DNA of 64,000 nucleotides from Phallusia mammillata (Eukaryota > Chordata > Ascidiacea > Phlebobranchia > Ascidiidae), in assembly GCA_003260075.1 (NCBI GenBank), contig QLIY01000200.1, positions 69,126-133,125 of the forward strand, read 5' to 3'. Under the pieces are notes generated by a model. That model did not search any database. It saw nothing but the letters and a program-made list of their open reading frames with translations, and was not told where the DNA came from. Made by a program: the position numbers and the translations under genes. Positions 26,101 through 37,343 of the stretch are shown here, in pieces (the first letter of the stretch is position 1; each line of letters starts with the position of its first letter).

Positions 26101-29100
26101 ATAGACTTAAAATATGTATTTGAAACAAAAAACCCGCTACATTACTGGACTATTAAGACACTAGGTTCAAAGTTCAAATTACTTGATATGTTCCTCACGA
26201 AAATGTAATTCATTTTCCCGTTTTTCTTGCAATTTTCAAAACTGAGTACAGCTTATTTCTCAGTAAACACATATGACGTAAAAATCCAACTGTCGTTGCG
26301 CTTAATTTATTTTTCACTTTATTATTTCTCAAAACGATTGACCTTTAACCTTTTCTTAGCAGCGCATTTTTAATTGAATATTTACAAGATGTTTCTGCCT
26401 ATTGGTCTCACAAAACTGAAGTGTTCATTGCATTGGTTCTGTTGTTGTCCGTAACGCACAATCGAAAGTCGGTTAATAAACGTATCTTGTTGTTTTCACA
26501 ACTGTACTGGGTCATTGTGTACAAATTGGCAGTTACGTTTGTCTTTTTACGATGTTTGTTATGATTCGGTGAAGTAGTGAACAATGTACTACGTAACAAT
26601 TGAAATCGATGATGTAATCTGACATGACATAAAAGCCTTTACTTTGTCGTCGTTGTCTCAGTCCAGGTTTCGTTTCAGTGGTGTGTCCATTGTTTTAATA
26701 AATTGTAACAACTCAGGTTTCAACCGCAGTTGATAAAAAAGTCTTTCGTCTTATGACTTTACTTTATCCCTTTTCGTTACATAATCGAGTCGCTAGCCAG
26801 GCAAAAATGTACTGGAAAATATTCATAGGTTATGGTAACAAACCTTGATAAATTATGTTTCATTAACTTAAAGTTTCGCAGTGATTCCCAATGTTACTCT
26901 CCAAATGCTTCAAAAGTAATAATCTTTCACATTTATAAAACTGTGGGGGGGGGGACAACAAACCTTGATAAATTATGTTTGATTAACTTAAAGTTTCGCA
27001 TTGATTCCCAATGTTGCTCTCCAAATGCTTCAAAAGTAATAATCTTTCACATTTATAAAACTGTCACTTGGGTAAATACAATAATATACAAAATCACTTG
27101 ACCCACTAACAGAGTCCCTTGACCTAAACTAAAAAAGGGCTAAACACGAATGTAAGAAAAAACGGCTACGTTTCCTAGCTAACTGCGATATTGATTATAT
27201 GTGTCATTAGTCCGCAACTACAAACATCATTCACAAGTTACCGAATGCATAGCAACACATTGCCTGTCTCACGGAATTCGAGAAACATATCGTTTTTATG
27301 TCAGTTCCGAAAATCGATTTCCATGCATTGTTGTCGTTCATGCTGTATAAAAAGAACATGAAAATAACAAACAAAAATGTTTTCTACAGCTACATTTACA
27401 AGAAAATAAAGCCTGTATGTGAAAAAATTGCGCTATGCGAAAACTTTGGCAGAATAAAAAAACGTTTGTAACCTTTGAGTCGTTCAAATTTATAAATACA
27501 TCGTCATTTGTCATGCGTTGACCCTAGTGCCTAATAACCGGAAGTTAGGCTGACATGCGTTGTTGTTTCTATTGAAAATTTACTGCACGTCTGCCGGCGC
27601 GCGTCACTATTTCGATTTATTTTTGTGACAACTTGCGAAAGAATTAGCGACTGACCAGTTTCTGACGCACCATTTAAATGGGGGGGGGGGTGTCAGTTAC
27701 GTTTGTCTTTTTACGATGTTTGTTATGATTCGGTGAAGTAGGGGGGGGGGGCTAAAAATGGGCTGAACTCAAATGTAAGAAAAAACGGCCACGTTTCCTA
27801 GCTAACTGCGATATTGATTATATGTGTCATTAGTTCGCAACTACAAACATCATTCTCAAGTTACCGAATGTATAGCAACACATTGCCTGTCTCGTGAAAT
27901 TCGAGAAACATATCGTTTTTATGTCAGTTCCGAAAATCGATTTCCATACATTGTTGTCGTTCATGCTGTATGAAAAGAACATGAAAATAACAAAAAAATG
28001 TTTTCTACAGCTACATTTACAAGAAAATAAAGCCTGTATGTGAAAAAATTGCGCTATGCGAAAACTTTGGCAGAATAAAAAAACGTTTGTAACCTTTGAG
28101 TCGTTCAAATTTATAAATACATCGTCATTTGTCATGCGTTGACCCTAGTGCCTAATAACCGGAAGTTAGGCTGACATGCGTTGTTGTTTCTATTAAAAAT
28201 TTGCTGCACGTCTGCCGGCGCGCATCATTATTTCGATTTATTTTTGTGACAGCTTGCGAAAGAATTAGCGACTGACCAGTTTCTGACGCACCATTTAAAT
28301 TAACGACTGGCTACAATTTTTGACGCAACATTTAAAATAAAGACTGGCTACAATTTTTGGCGCTTCTAAAAATATGTCGTGGAGGTCTGCACAAAACATT
28401 GCATCGTAAAAGAAACTTACAATCGAAATGTGAAATGTCAAGCTAAGCTATGTCTTGCACAGTTACAGTAAACAAGCAACACGTAATTCTCTTTTTTGTG
28501 TTTTTTCTAAGTATGTTGTATTAATTGTATTTCTTAAATTTCGGTTAATGCTTCCTAACTATATACTACATCAATTTCCTTTACAAATATCCACCTTTTT
28601 AACTCCAATTAACTTAATACTGAAAAAGTAGGTCTTGCTGCAAACACTTTTGTAAATAAAATGAGAATCTTGCGCTTAATATGAAAACCTGTTTTACCAC
28701 TAACAGTAGGTGTGTACCCACTTTGTAAACCCAACGTTGAAAAAAGTAGGAAATTGCAATGCAACTTGGCGGGAGGTTTGTCATAGATCCCACATTAGTG
28801 GTGCTCAACCTTTCGTGGACCGTGGCCCCCTTAATATAACTTTGTGAACCTCGTGGCCTCCTTCAAGTTACCCTTTAGGACCTGTGGCCCCTTTAAAAAA
28901 TGTAAATGGCAGTCTCATGTTGGAATTCGGTACTAATTTCGACTTTAAACAGGTCAAATAGGGGGGGGGGCAGAATCTTGCGCTTAATATGAAAACCTGT
29001 TTTACCACTAACAGTAGGCGTGTACCCACTTTGTAATCCCAACGTTGAAAAAAGTAGGAAATTGCAATGCAACTTGGCGGGAGGTTTGTCATAGATCCCA

Positions 29101-32100
29101 GATCAGTGGTTCTCAACCTTTCGTGGACCGTGGTCCCCTAAATATAACTTTTGAACCTCGTGGCCTCCTTCAAGTAACCCTGTAGGACCTGTGGCCCCTT
29201 TAAAAAATGTAAATGGCAATCTCATTTTGGAATTCGGTACTAATTTCGACTTTAAACAGGTCGAATAGAATAAACAAGAATCCGTAATCATAAAAAACCT
29301 CAATATAGACAAATAGTATGTAAAATAGTCGATTAAATTAGGAAATAAAGTTAAAAATGAAATGGATATTAGTGGGTGTTTCTGGTGAATCTACACCCGT
29401 GATTATTTGCATAGAAGCTGGAAGTTATTGTAAATCGTTTGAAACTTTCTTTTCTCAGGTAGTTTTCTAATCTTTTCCTAAATAACATACAAATCCCGAA
29501 AAAAAAACAGCTTAAAACAAAAAAGTTGTGCTTGGTGTAGTCCTGTGGCTCCCATACTATCATTTGGCCAAAATTAGGTTAACATTGGTGTTGCGACCTA
29601 TGTCCTATTTAATTATTTTTTGTTTTAGAGGTAATTACCAGATTACATTCGTTAAATACTTAGTACAAAGTTAGATAGCTAGTGAGTTCTATTTTATTTC
29701 TGTAATGAGTCTGACTTTGTAGTCTACCTGTGACATAGCAACTGATTTCTGTTTAAAATATGAGGTATTTATCATTTCTAAATAAAGTTCACATTGCACA
29801 TGTACGACTGTTTCGTAAGCAAGACATGACACCAATAAGAACTGAGTTATCGCAGAAAATTCACACGTTATATACACTGAAGACAGGTCTAGATTGACTT
29901 TAAAAAATGTGGACGAAAACTTAAAGAAATGGCGATTCACACAATTTAAGGAAATACGAGTGACTTAAAGAAACTTAAGTGGTCTGCATAAACACAATGC
30001 GCCACCGCCCAGATTATCTCTGCAGTGATGCTTAAAAACGTCGCGTGTTTACCCAAAAAGGTTGTGTCGACCGCTGGCATGATATGTTGACTTTTCCATG
30101 ACCGCATATATTAATGCGTGAGAAGCCAATTTACCTTCAAAATAAAATTACGAATAAAGGCGCTGTAAGGCCATTTAAAACCCATCCCATGGCTTAAGAA
30201 ATTCCGAATTTTGTGAAGTAAGCGACTTCCTATTAACCAAAGTGTTACGACGTAATTACATTTTCATTTTGGCATTAATGCCATGTTTCGATAAACAACA
30301 TATCGTAACAATTGGTTTGTTCTTTACCACATGCTGTTAAGTTTCGAAAGATACAGTACTCTACACGTTTAAATAACTTTGACTCTCTAAAACGGTTTTT
30401 GGCCATCAGTTCAGGAACCACTTTTGTAGGGGGGGGGGGGTGTGAATCTACACCCGTGATTATTTGCATAGAAAGTGGCAGTTATTGTAAATCGTTTAAA
30501 ACTTTCTTTTCTCAGTTTGTTTTCTAATCTTTTCCTAAATGACATACAAATCCCGAAAAAACGACTTGAAACAAAAAAGTTGTGCTTGATGTGGCTCCCA
30601 TACTTTCCTTTGGCCAAAATTAGGTTAATATTGGTGTTGCGACTTATGTCCTATTCAATTATTTTTTGTTTTAGAGGTAATTACCAGAATACGTTCGTTA
30701 AATACTTAGTACAAAGTTAGATAGCTAGTGAGTTCTATTTTATTTCTGTAATGAGTCTGACTTTGTAGTCTACCTGTGACATAGCAACTGATTTCTAATT
30801 ACTATAGGAGGTATTTACAAAGTGTTATTTCGAAATTAAGTTCACATGTACGACTGTTTCATAAGCAAGACATGAGGCCAATAATAACTGATTTACTGCA
30901 GAAAATACACACGTTATATACACTGAAGACAGGTCTAGATTTACTTTCAAAAAATGTGGCCGAAACTTAAAGAAATGGCGATTCACTAAATTTAAGGAAA
31001 TACGAGTTACTTAAAGAAACTTGAGTGGTCAGCATAAACACAATGCGCCACCGCCCATCAGATTATCTCTGCAGTGATGCATTAAAACGTCGCGTGTTAA
31101 AATGGTTGTGTCGACCGCTGGCACGATACGTTAACTTTTCCATGACCGCATATATTAATGCGTGAGAAGCCAATTTACCTTCACAATTTTGAATAAAACC
31201 GCTGTAAGGCCATTTAAAACCCATCCAATGTCTCAAGACATTCCGAATTGTGTGACGTAAGCGACTTCCTTTAACCAAAGTGTAATGACGTAATTCAATT
31301 GTCATTTTGGCATTAATGCCTTGTTTCGATAAACAACATATCGTAGCAATTGGTTTGTTCTTTACCACATGCTGTTAAGTTTTGAAAGAAACAGTACTCT
31401 ACAAGTTTAAATAACTTTGGCTCTCTAAAACGGTTTTTGGCCATCAGTTCAGGAACCACTTTTGTAGGCAAAACAAAAATATCTGCTAAAAGCAGCCCTT
31501 TGTTTTTCATAATATTCTATTGTTTTTCCTATCGCAGAATCGTCCTTTTAAACTACGACCTTATCACACAACTTGTTCGCATTCTTTCAATTGATACCGT
31601 CGAAGAAAAGGGTACGAATTTTTTTTACATATTTTAGTGTTATAAAAAGGCTGTTCTATGCTATTCTTTTTCCGTACATACATAGATTTTATTATTTTAC
31701 GTAGGGGCATTGTCAATTTTGTTTTGCAAACATCATGATTTAATCAAAAACCCAATACGTTTCCTCTTTGCTGTTCGACAACTTTGTAGCAAAATGCTGA
31801 CGTTCTATTTTAATCACACGTTTTGGATTTGAAGTCCACGAAATGTTGTAAATGTTCACCTTACAGCCAAGTTCTTTACATGTTTTTGTCGCGTACATTA
31901 ACGAGAAGAGCTTCGTTGCTTATATTGACATTAACAGTTTACACGTAAAACAATTCCTACAAATATTTTTCATCAGTCGTCAAGTCTCTTGATCCGACTG
32001 AACTGAGTCTAAGTGGATTGGAATCATTCGCACTTGATTACACCGTCCACTGGCCTCTGTCTCTTGTTATATCCAGAAAAGCTCTCACCAAGTACCAGGT

Positions 32101-35100
32101 AAACTGCCCAACACATGTTCATAAATAGTTTCACTATTAGCCGTGTAACTTATCCTTTTTTTCAAACATTGATTGATGACTGAAATATCCAAGTCGGTTT
32201 GTGGTTTACCACGTTCGGTAAAGTTTCAAAACATTACGATTGCATGATCAAGGAATGTTTTACCGATATGTGAAGAAAGTAATAATACAAAATAGTAATT
32301 TCTTGAAACATTACTTTGGCTCATTGCTAAAATGTTTGAAGAAAGTGATTTAATTTTCATTTTTACCATATTCTTGACTTACAGATGTTGTTTCGACATT
32401 TATTTTACTGCAAACACGTTGAACGACAATTAAGGAACGTCTGGATCAGGTTCAAAAGCCTAAAAAGGGACATGGCCGTTTCTCACAAGTAGGTTGTAAT
32501 GCTATGCTGTGAATCATTTTACACATTGCCAAAGATTTATCGCAAATTAATACAGCCTTTTACTATAATGGGCACTTTAATGTGAATCGTAAATCAATTT
32601 ACAAACTGTCGAATGTATATTTTTACTGCTGCTTCGAAAATAGGTTTTTAGGATACCTACTTATTCATTTGTAGGATATACACAAAACCCGAAACCATTT
32701 TAAACTCACGTCACACTTGCAAAAAATGGTAACTGCATAGCAATCTTGAAACACAAAAACACTCGTAATTTACAAAAGTTTAATAAGGTATCTCTATGTG
32801 TTTGATTTAGTATCTGTGTTTGGCCTCTGTCGCTGCGATTGCTTGACGATTGCAACGTTTAAATTTGCAATGAAAAAATATGTTAGGGTACGGTTACGAT
32901 ACGGCACGCCTTGCGGGGCATTTGTCTATAGCCAACATGACAATGCAAAATGTTTTGCACCTTTTCGCACAACGAAAGTTTAAAATTAATTTTTGTTGTA
33001 GATTCGGGAAAGCGATGACCATCCTTCAGCGAATGCTTCACTTTATTCTTAACTTCGAGTATTACATGATGTTTGAAGTCCTCGAACCCAACTGGAATAC
33101 GCTGGAAAAGAATCTTAAGACGGTAAGACCTAAGCATGCATCATAAACATATTGTATAGGTCTTGTCATAAACAAAGGATAGACCGAGGCACTACACCCA
33201 GCCTTCTGACAAGCAATATTAAACAAAGCCCAATTTACTCGTGTACCGAGAAAAAGTGGTTTGAATTGTACATTTAAACACGTAGTTGATGTACTTAAAG
33301 TTCTATAGTTCAACTTTTAGTCCTGCTTGACCTATCGGTAAAAATGACATTTTTGAAAACCTATTCCTAATTCATGAGTTTCACATTTTAATGGTCAAGG
33401 CAAGTGCATTGCGAAGTACTTGAATGCATTGTTTAATATTCCGAACTTGATCTATAGGCGGTAAATGTTGATGAGGTCTTGGACTTCCACACCGACTTTT
33501 TGCGTCAGAGTCTCCAGGATTGTCTTCTCACAAACACGGACTTATTAAGGTTGCTCAGCAAACTGCTCATGCTCTGTGTGGCTTTCAGTAACTTTATGCA
33601 GGTGAGCAAGCCTTGATCATGTCTTTTATTTCCTAAAGGAATCTTTTTGCCGAAACAATTGTGACATTACAGATTAGAAAAATACAGGACAGATTTATTT
33701 TTACCTTGTTCAGTACAGTTTGTGGTGTATATATGAAAGCAACGTTGTGAAATTCGGCAGCTGTAAAATGTTTCCCTGGCAGAATTTTTTTTAAGTTATT
33801 TAAATCAAAGTAGAATCGACTGTCTCCATTGCTAAACAATAGCCTTTATTGCATGACAACTAACAAAAATGCAATTGTTCGCGCACGATCGTAATTATAA
33901 TGCGCAATTTTGCATAACTAACTAAAATCCTGCAATTAACTTTCGTTTTTCTGAAATACACAAGGACCGCGAGCCCTCGAAATAATGGCAAAGGGGCTGT
34001 TTGGAAAAAAAATAATGAAACAGTTTGAGAACCACTGGTTTAGAATGTCATTTTTTAGTGGTTGCCAATGTAACACTGCTCAACATTGCAATTCGATAAT
34101 CCAGTAAATTTATTCTGTTCTGCAGAGTCTTAGTCGTCAGGTGGACGGACCGATGCTAGAGGAAAAGTTGGAACATATGACCTTGTCTGGTCCACCGACT
34201 GAAGACGAAAAAAGAATGGAATCCGACCGACTCTTAACAGCAACCAGGGTTAGAACTTAAACACAGGCCATAGGGGTCAATATCAAATTCAGTTGGGCAA
34301 GCTTTTTTTGCGATTGTCCAGAATCCTATAATAATGACAGGCTTCAGTTTGCCTCAACATATGAAGACATTATAGGTCAAACGTGCACGAATATCTAATA
34401 ATTTCGGTTGGATTATGAAAAATTTAGGTCTATGTCTAATGTTACCGCTCACCATATGATTCTATCAAGAGAATTTTTTTTCTGTTGAATTTGTAAAAAA
34501 ACTACTTTTCATTAAGCTGTTTTTACTCACTTAGGTAAGTCCTGCCCAAGGTTCTCTTTCTGGATAACATGTCTTTCTTTTTTTCGAAAAGAAACTTCTC
34601 ACATGTCAACAAAAAAACCCAATGTCTTCCGTTTGGGTTGTTTTCTTCGTTTCACAACAGTGACAATGTACTAACAGCTTAAACGTTGTTAACTTTGCGG
34701 AGCAACAGCATTTTCATAATTTGCCAAATGGTTTGTTCAAATGGACCAACTTAAATTGGTCGATTTTATTGCGCGCAATGAAAAAATCCTTTGTACAAAG
34801 TGGCTGTTGACAATACAAAGGCAAAATGTTCCTATTTCAGTGGTTCTCAAACTTATACCGATTACGTACCACCTGGCGTTTTTTTATCGCTGTGTACCAC
34901 CTAACACCGAAATCTAGTTTGAATGGGTAGACCAACAGTTCTTCTCAAATACACTAGATAATTTGTGAAACCAACATGTTAGCGATTGCTTAAAAAACGT
35001 CCTTGATATTGGTTGTGCAAAAAACGTGCTGATCAGTTGGGTCAGTAGAGAAGCAATTCTTGATGTGACTTGAATTAAGCATAGCCTAGAGCTACTCCCG

Positions 35101-35892
35101 TACCACCTAAAAAAAACCCTGACGTACCACAGTTTGAGAACCACTGCTCTATTTAGACAAAAACAAAGTGGGTCTAATTTAGTTATTTTTGTTTTTGTTC
35201 ACCAGGAAACTAGCACGCATCTTGAAGACTTAACAAGCAGCGAGGAACATCTGGCTTCAGTTTCCACCTTCGAACGAAACTTCTCCACTGTGTTAAAGCA
35301 GCTGCTTCAGGACATAGCCTTTATCAGTCGTGAGCAAGGCCAACATTGTCTCTTCAATATCTTGCACAAGTGCGTAAAACAACATACAAAACCATATTTT
35401 TGTTTCGGGTTTGCTGTAACAACCAATTTTGCTTCACTTTATGCCTGTATTTTGAGTTTGCAAAAAGGAAGCATGAAAAAATCAAATTAAAAAAGTAATG
35501 GTTTTTTTAATTACTGCTGTTATAAATAATACAGTTAATGTTTGATTTTTGTAAGTTTAAAAGAAAACCAAAAACTTCCGGGTCAAATTGTTGAGTCTAA
35601 CACTAAAATTACCTATCTGTCCCATATGTTATTTTGAAAACAATTTCAAGCACTCAATACCTAAAAAGGGGAATAATTTTTTATCAAACTCTTAAATTTA
35701 CCAACCTATATGTGAAAGGGGGAATGACAAAAATTCTAAACTCCGTCTATCTGTAGGTTGGACTACAACGGATTCTATCAGTCGCAAATTATTGAGGAAG
35801 AAGAAGGAACCGCTGATTCGACCACCGCAACTGACCTTATATCAAAACATCACAAGCAGCCATCACCAACTCTTTCAAAGCAGAATTCGTAA
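13662..35892 (+). CDS. TUBGCP2: Gamma-tubulin complex component 2 (Spc97/GCP family)
   Basis: GCP2 pairs with GCP3 and binds gamma-tubulin to nucleate microtubules. Exons: 13662-13717, 13891-13966, 14031-14122, 14827-15028, 17118-17318, 17894-18050, 18659-18736, 19020-19087, 19786-19985, 20796-20882, 21118-21265, 21565-21699, 22487-22649, 31538-31611, 31977-32098, 32385-32488, 33002-33122, 33458-33601, 34126-34248, 35206-35369, 35757-35892. Phases agree at every junction except 22649 to 31538. Family strings include MSDEFRIHH at the N-terminus, [66 protein letters not shown] and MMFEVLEP. The visible exons give about 883 residues, against about 900 for human GCP2. One exon of roughly 35 codons (length 1 mod 3) is missing after 22649. 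Exons 5 and 10 also appear as extra copies at gap-like joints. A GNAT gene lies antisense inside the 8.9-kb intron. Confidence 0.95.
15389..16790. mobile_element. hAT-type non-autonomous element in GCP2 intron 4, with an N gap
   Basis: The ends TAGTGATGGGACG and CGTCCCATCACTA are inverted repeats, flanked by a perfect 8-bp duplication, AAATCCAC (15381-15388 and 16791-16798), which is the hAT signature. Subterminal copies of actcggta/ggtatcg are dense. The N gap (15843-16679) is bounded by a direct repeat: the right end already occurs at 15750-15842 and again at 16686-16790. The element is therefore probably about 454 bp, with the gap artificial. No transposase frame is visible. Confidence 0.85.
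16937..17192 (+). repeat. Truncated extra copy of GCP2 exon 5 before the real one
   Basis: Exon 5 starts at 16987 after an acceptor and reads [12 protein letters not shown], but it stops at codon KML in a 12-base G-run (17061-17072). The sequence then restarts in the intron and gives the full exon at 17118-17318 ([12 protein letters not shown]). The copies differ by one amino acid. I treat the first as an assembly remnant of the other allele. Confidence 0.8.
19112..19388. repeat. Tandem copy of about 130 bp at a G-run in GCP2 intron 8
   Basis: Bases 19112-19251 recur from 19261 to 19388 with small differences, separated by a 10-base G-run. The first copy stops at 'ctggcga' and the second continues. 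Intronic only. Confidence 0.75.
19463..19720 (+). mobile_element. tRNA-derived SINE in GCP2 intron 8
   Basis: The head folds like a tRNA: an A-box-like TAACTCAGTTGGCGGAGC, an anticodon-type stem GAGTC/GACTC with a 7-base loop CCGGTAA, and a degenerate B box GGGTCCAAATC. A non-tRNA body with gggtagatttttctag and gggcctg follows. Parts of the body recur near 21010 and in the related element near 50340. The tRNA-like part is too diverged to be a working tRNA gene. Confidence 0.65.
20444..21124 (+). repeat. Complete GCP2 exon 10 present twice, with a G-run joint
   Basis: Exon 10 (87 bp, 29 codons, phase 2 at both ends) occurs at 20458-20544 and identically at 20796-20882. Intron 10 follows each copy. 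The first copy reaches only ten bases into exon 11 (from 20755) before a 10-base G-run; the second continues into the full exon 11. The frame would survive inclusion of both, but the gap-like run and allele-like intron differences argue for an unmerged allele. Confidence 0.8.
22053..22410. repeat. Tandem copy of about 174 bp in GCP2 intron 12
   Basis: Bases 22053-22226 recur at 22237-22410 with a few substitutions, joined by a 10-base G-run. A more diverged relative lies just upstream at about 21795-21985, so the segment had already been duplicated before this joint arose. Confidence 0.75.
23046..23401. other. 70-base G-run followed by a duplicated 135-bp segment
   Basis: G70 occupies 23046-23115. 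The following 23116-23250 recurs at 23261-23401 after another 10-base G-run. This lies in the stretch where the missing GCP2 exon should be, so part of that exon may be lost in the gap. Confidence 0.65.
25180..25389. repeat. Extra copy of the GNAT gene's 3' end at a G-run
   Basis: The last codons and 3' flank of the GNAT gene (25286-25389) also occur at 25180-25275, ending in a 10-base G-run at 'ccaaaatt'. The copies differ by a Gly/Ala-type codon change. The intact gene is the second copy. Confidence 0.75.
25313..25975 (-). CDS. GNAT acetyltransferase, single exon, nested in GCP2
   Basis: A 220-residue protein of the GCN5-related N-acetyltransferase fold, expected to move an acetyl group from acetyl-CoA to a small amine; the substrate is unknown. 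The CoA loop is visible as [18 protein letters not shown] at about 126-143, the R-x-x-G-x-G form, followed by [16 protein letters not shown], the usual helix after it. The N-terminal [12 protein letters not shown] resembles the insect arylalkylamine N-acetyltransferase type. The gene has no introns and lies antisense in an 8.9-kb GCP2 intron. An AATAAA begins one base after the TAA stop. It is closely related to the gene at 37344. No signal peptide is visible, so it is probably cytosolic. Confidence 0.85.
   Translation of the reverse strand: MDKATKAGLEIVTLTLDNSQEVKTFLANNFFKDNPMVQITSMTEDQLKLVLFPRIENMLSCNLCFGYREKGTRCLVAMCANTISPSTAHEVPSCGSSVLYRYMKSSGDFGKEIGARTYMTFGSASVSSRYAGLGLATKLLNQSVAKCVEIGCEAIGMYSTNSFMHRIADKMGFKVLKRSRFEDFLDYDGTKPFHGKNFGPHVDLVVYYKWLKAAEGTISV
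26830..28304. repeat. Nested stop-and-restart duplications with an orphan 50-bp piece
   Basis: Bases 26830-26944 recur at 26955-27064. Then 27093-27679 recurs at 27752-28304. Between the last two lies a 50-bp fragment (27691-27740) enclosed by G-runs on both sides and nearly identical to 26531-26579. A diverged relative of the 27.1-kb unit lies at 38630-39110 in the segmental duplicate. No gene is visible. Confidence 0.75.
28660..29268. repeat. 300-bp duplication containing hAT-like ends
   Basis: Bases 28660-28960 recur at 28971-29268. Each contains (C/T)AGTGGT(T/G)CTCAACCTTTCG followed by a gtggcccc-rich segment, the form of a hAT left terminus. No matching right end was found. The joint is a 10-base G-run. 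Confidence 0.65.
29366..31468. repeat. 1.05-kb tandem copy just before GCP2 exon 14
   Basis: Bases 29366-30428 recur at 30441-31468 with about a few percent substitutions and short indels. The first copy stops at 'acttttgtagg' in a 12-base G-run; the second passes through 'acttttgtaggcaaaac' and on into exon 14 at 31538. This is the clearest long example of the stop-and-restart joint. Confidence 0.8.
33833..34041 (+). repeat. Dispersed hAT-related repeat, copy 2
   Basis: It matches 236-500 and ends in AGTTTGAGAACCACTG, the terminus of local hAT-type elements. It lies in GCP2 intron 18. No left terminus is found, so it is truncated. Confidence 0.65.
34838..35146. mobile_element. 309-bp hAT-type MITE in GCP2 intron 19
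   Basis: The ends CAGTGGTTCTCAAACTT and AGTTTGAGAACCACTG are inverted repeats. Flanks are tcctattt and ctctattt, an 8-bp duplication with two differences. The interior repeats 'gtaccacct' near both ends and has no transposase frame. It stops 60 bases before exon 20 and does not touch the splice acceptor. Confidence 0.8.
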
Positions 35893-36152
35893 AAGTGGGC
35901 GCAGTTGCATTGTTTGTAGTTCAGGTACCGTTTACAAAACGTCTTATAATCAGGTAAAGTAGCGATTTTTCTATTTAATTTTTACTAATGTGTCACATTT
36001 TTAGGTGAAAGCTTGGAATATTACTTTGCCTGACGATTGCATGGAAAAGGTTGGAATCAATTGGAAAACGTTTGACACAATGGGATATATGTTGCAGCGG
36101 CGATCTTGCAAATGTTTTCATTTTGTATGCCCATGCTGATAGTACGGCTCAT

Positions 36153-36158
36153 AATAAA
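36153..36158 (+). promoter_or_regulatory. Polyadenylation signal of GCP2
   Basis: AATAAA lies about 260 bases after the TAA stop at 35890-35892 and is the first good signal downstream. The sequence just after it (from about 36165) is shared with 41133 onward, so the segmental duplication boundary is close to this 3' end. Confidence 0.5.
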
Positions 36159-36489
36159 TCTATTTTCGAAAAAAACGTGATTTTTAACCATTTTCCACTA
36201 AGTCCACATTTCTCCACCTAAGTATTTTTCAGATTAGAAGGATGTTTAATCTAAAATTTGTGTCCTGTGTTTATACACATTTGGTCAGTCTGCAATGGAT
36301 TAAAGGAACGGTTTAAGCTCAACAGATTTCCGCAGAAGAGACAGATTTATTGATCTCGTTTTTCGTCTTGGTAACAACAGAATTTTCTTTGAAAGATTAA
36401 TGTTTAGTTTAAGCATGTAAAAATGCATCAGTTTTTTTCTTTTTTCCCCTAATTGATTTCACGTTTGTTTGTTTGTTTGTTTTTGCGAC

Positions 36490-36880
36490 TTTTTGTCTTA
36501 GTACATCAACGTATGATAGAAAAACGGCTGTTTCGCTAGGATTTAAGTGCTACGCACATCGACATTGTCCAAAAACATCGCGGAAATACACGTGGCACAG
36601 ATGCTTGACTACAACGCCCTAAACAAACTTTTTTATTTGGGGACGTCATCGCCTTTTTAGCAGTTTTACGTAAGACCACTGGGAACAGATTTCTCGTAAG
36701 TGAGATTTTGATAGTGGGTTCCAGGTTGGGATTGCATTTGCTTGTAGAGGCCGGAATTTCTACCGTTTTGGTCCTTGACTTTTTGTTTTCTGCTTTTCTT
36801 GTCTGGTTTCGGCGGAGCCTCGACCTTACTCATGGAACAGTAACTCTCGCCTGATTGGGGGCGCTCAAAGGAGCTAAGCC
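36490..36880 (-). pseudogene. Decayed copy of the terminal exon of the CUB-kringle gene
   Basis: This segment matches about 41450-41925, the 3' flank and last coding exon of the receptor-like gene. The minus strand still shows the codons for SYCSMSKVEAPPKPDKKS and the tyrosine-rich end region. Short deletions and substitutions break the frame, and the homology fades at about 36880, well before the exon's own acceptor. It is a fragment left by the segmental duplication and has no upstream exons. Confidence 0.8.
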
Positions 36881-37343
36881 GGTAGGCTACATTGTTCTTG
36901 CTGCAATTTGTTGGTTAAAGGAGCTAAGTTTGGTACCCTGGGAAATCCCGATATTGGAACCTAGCCTAGGTTATGACACTTAATGGGAGTGTACGTTTAA
37001 GCATGGCGTTTTGGTCCCTAAATATCCCGGGATTTAAAAAGTGAAAATTTCTATCCCGGGATATGTCAATTTCGTCCTGAAATCCGAACCCTATAAGGGG
37101 CAGCACGACGAAGGGATTTAGTATGTGACCCATTGAATCAAAATATTTTACATTTGTTTGGTATTTAGAACTTTAAACCCCCATGATGTATGTGACTGTT
37201 ATTTAACACAACCATCTGTCACATAACTTTTAATATTGCATTAATTTGCGTCGCTTACACCACATGCGTTGTATATACGATAGCCTAAAGATAACACAGC
37301 ACACAACTCACTAAAACATAAAATGGTTTTGGACAACTAGGTC

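Larger units (their letters stand above)
24600..26840. repeat. Diverged duplication flanking the first GNAT gene
   Basis: Sequence at about 24600-24890 resembles 26510-26840: shared strings include gtcattgtgta, acgtttgtct, attgtaacaac, gactttactt, ccaggcaaaa and ggttatgg, with many substitutions between them. The differences are too many for alleles, so this is an older tandem duplication that carried the GNAT region. Confidence 0.55.

Noticed and set aside
26832..27101. 89-residue frame with an internal repeat
   Set aside because: The repeat is the stop-and-restart duplication read through a G-run.
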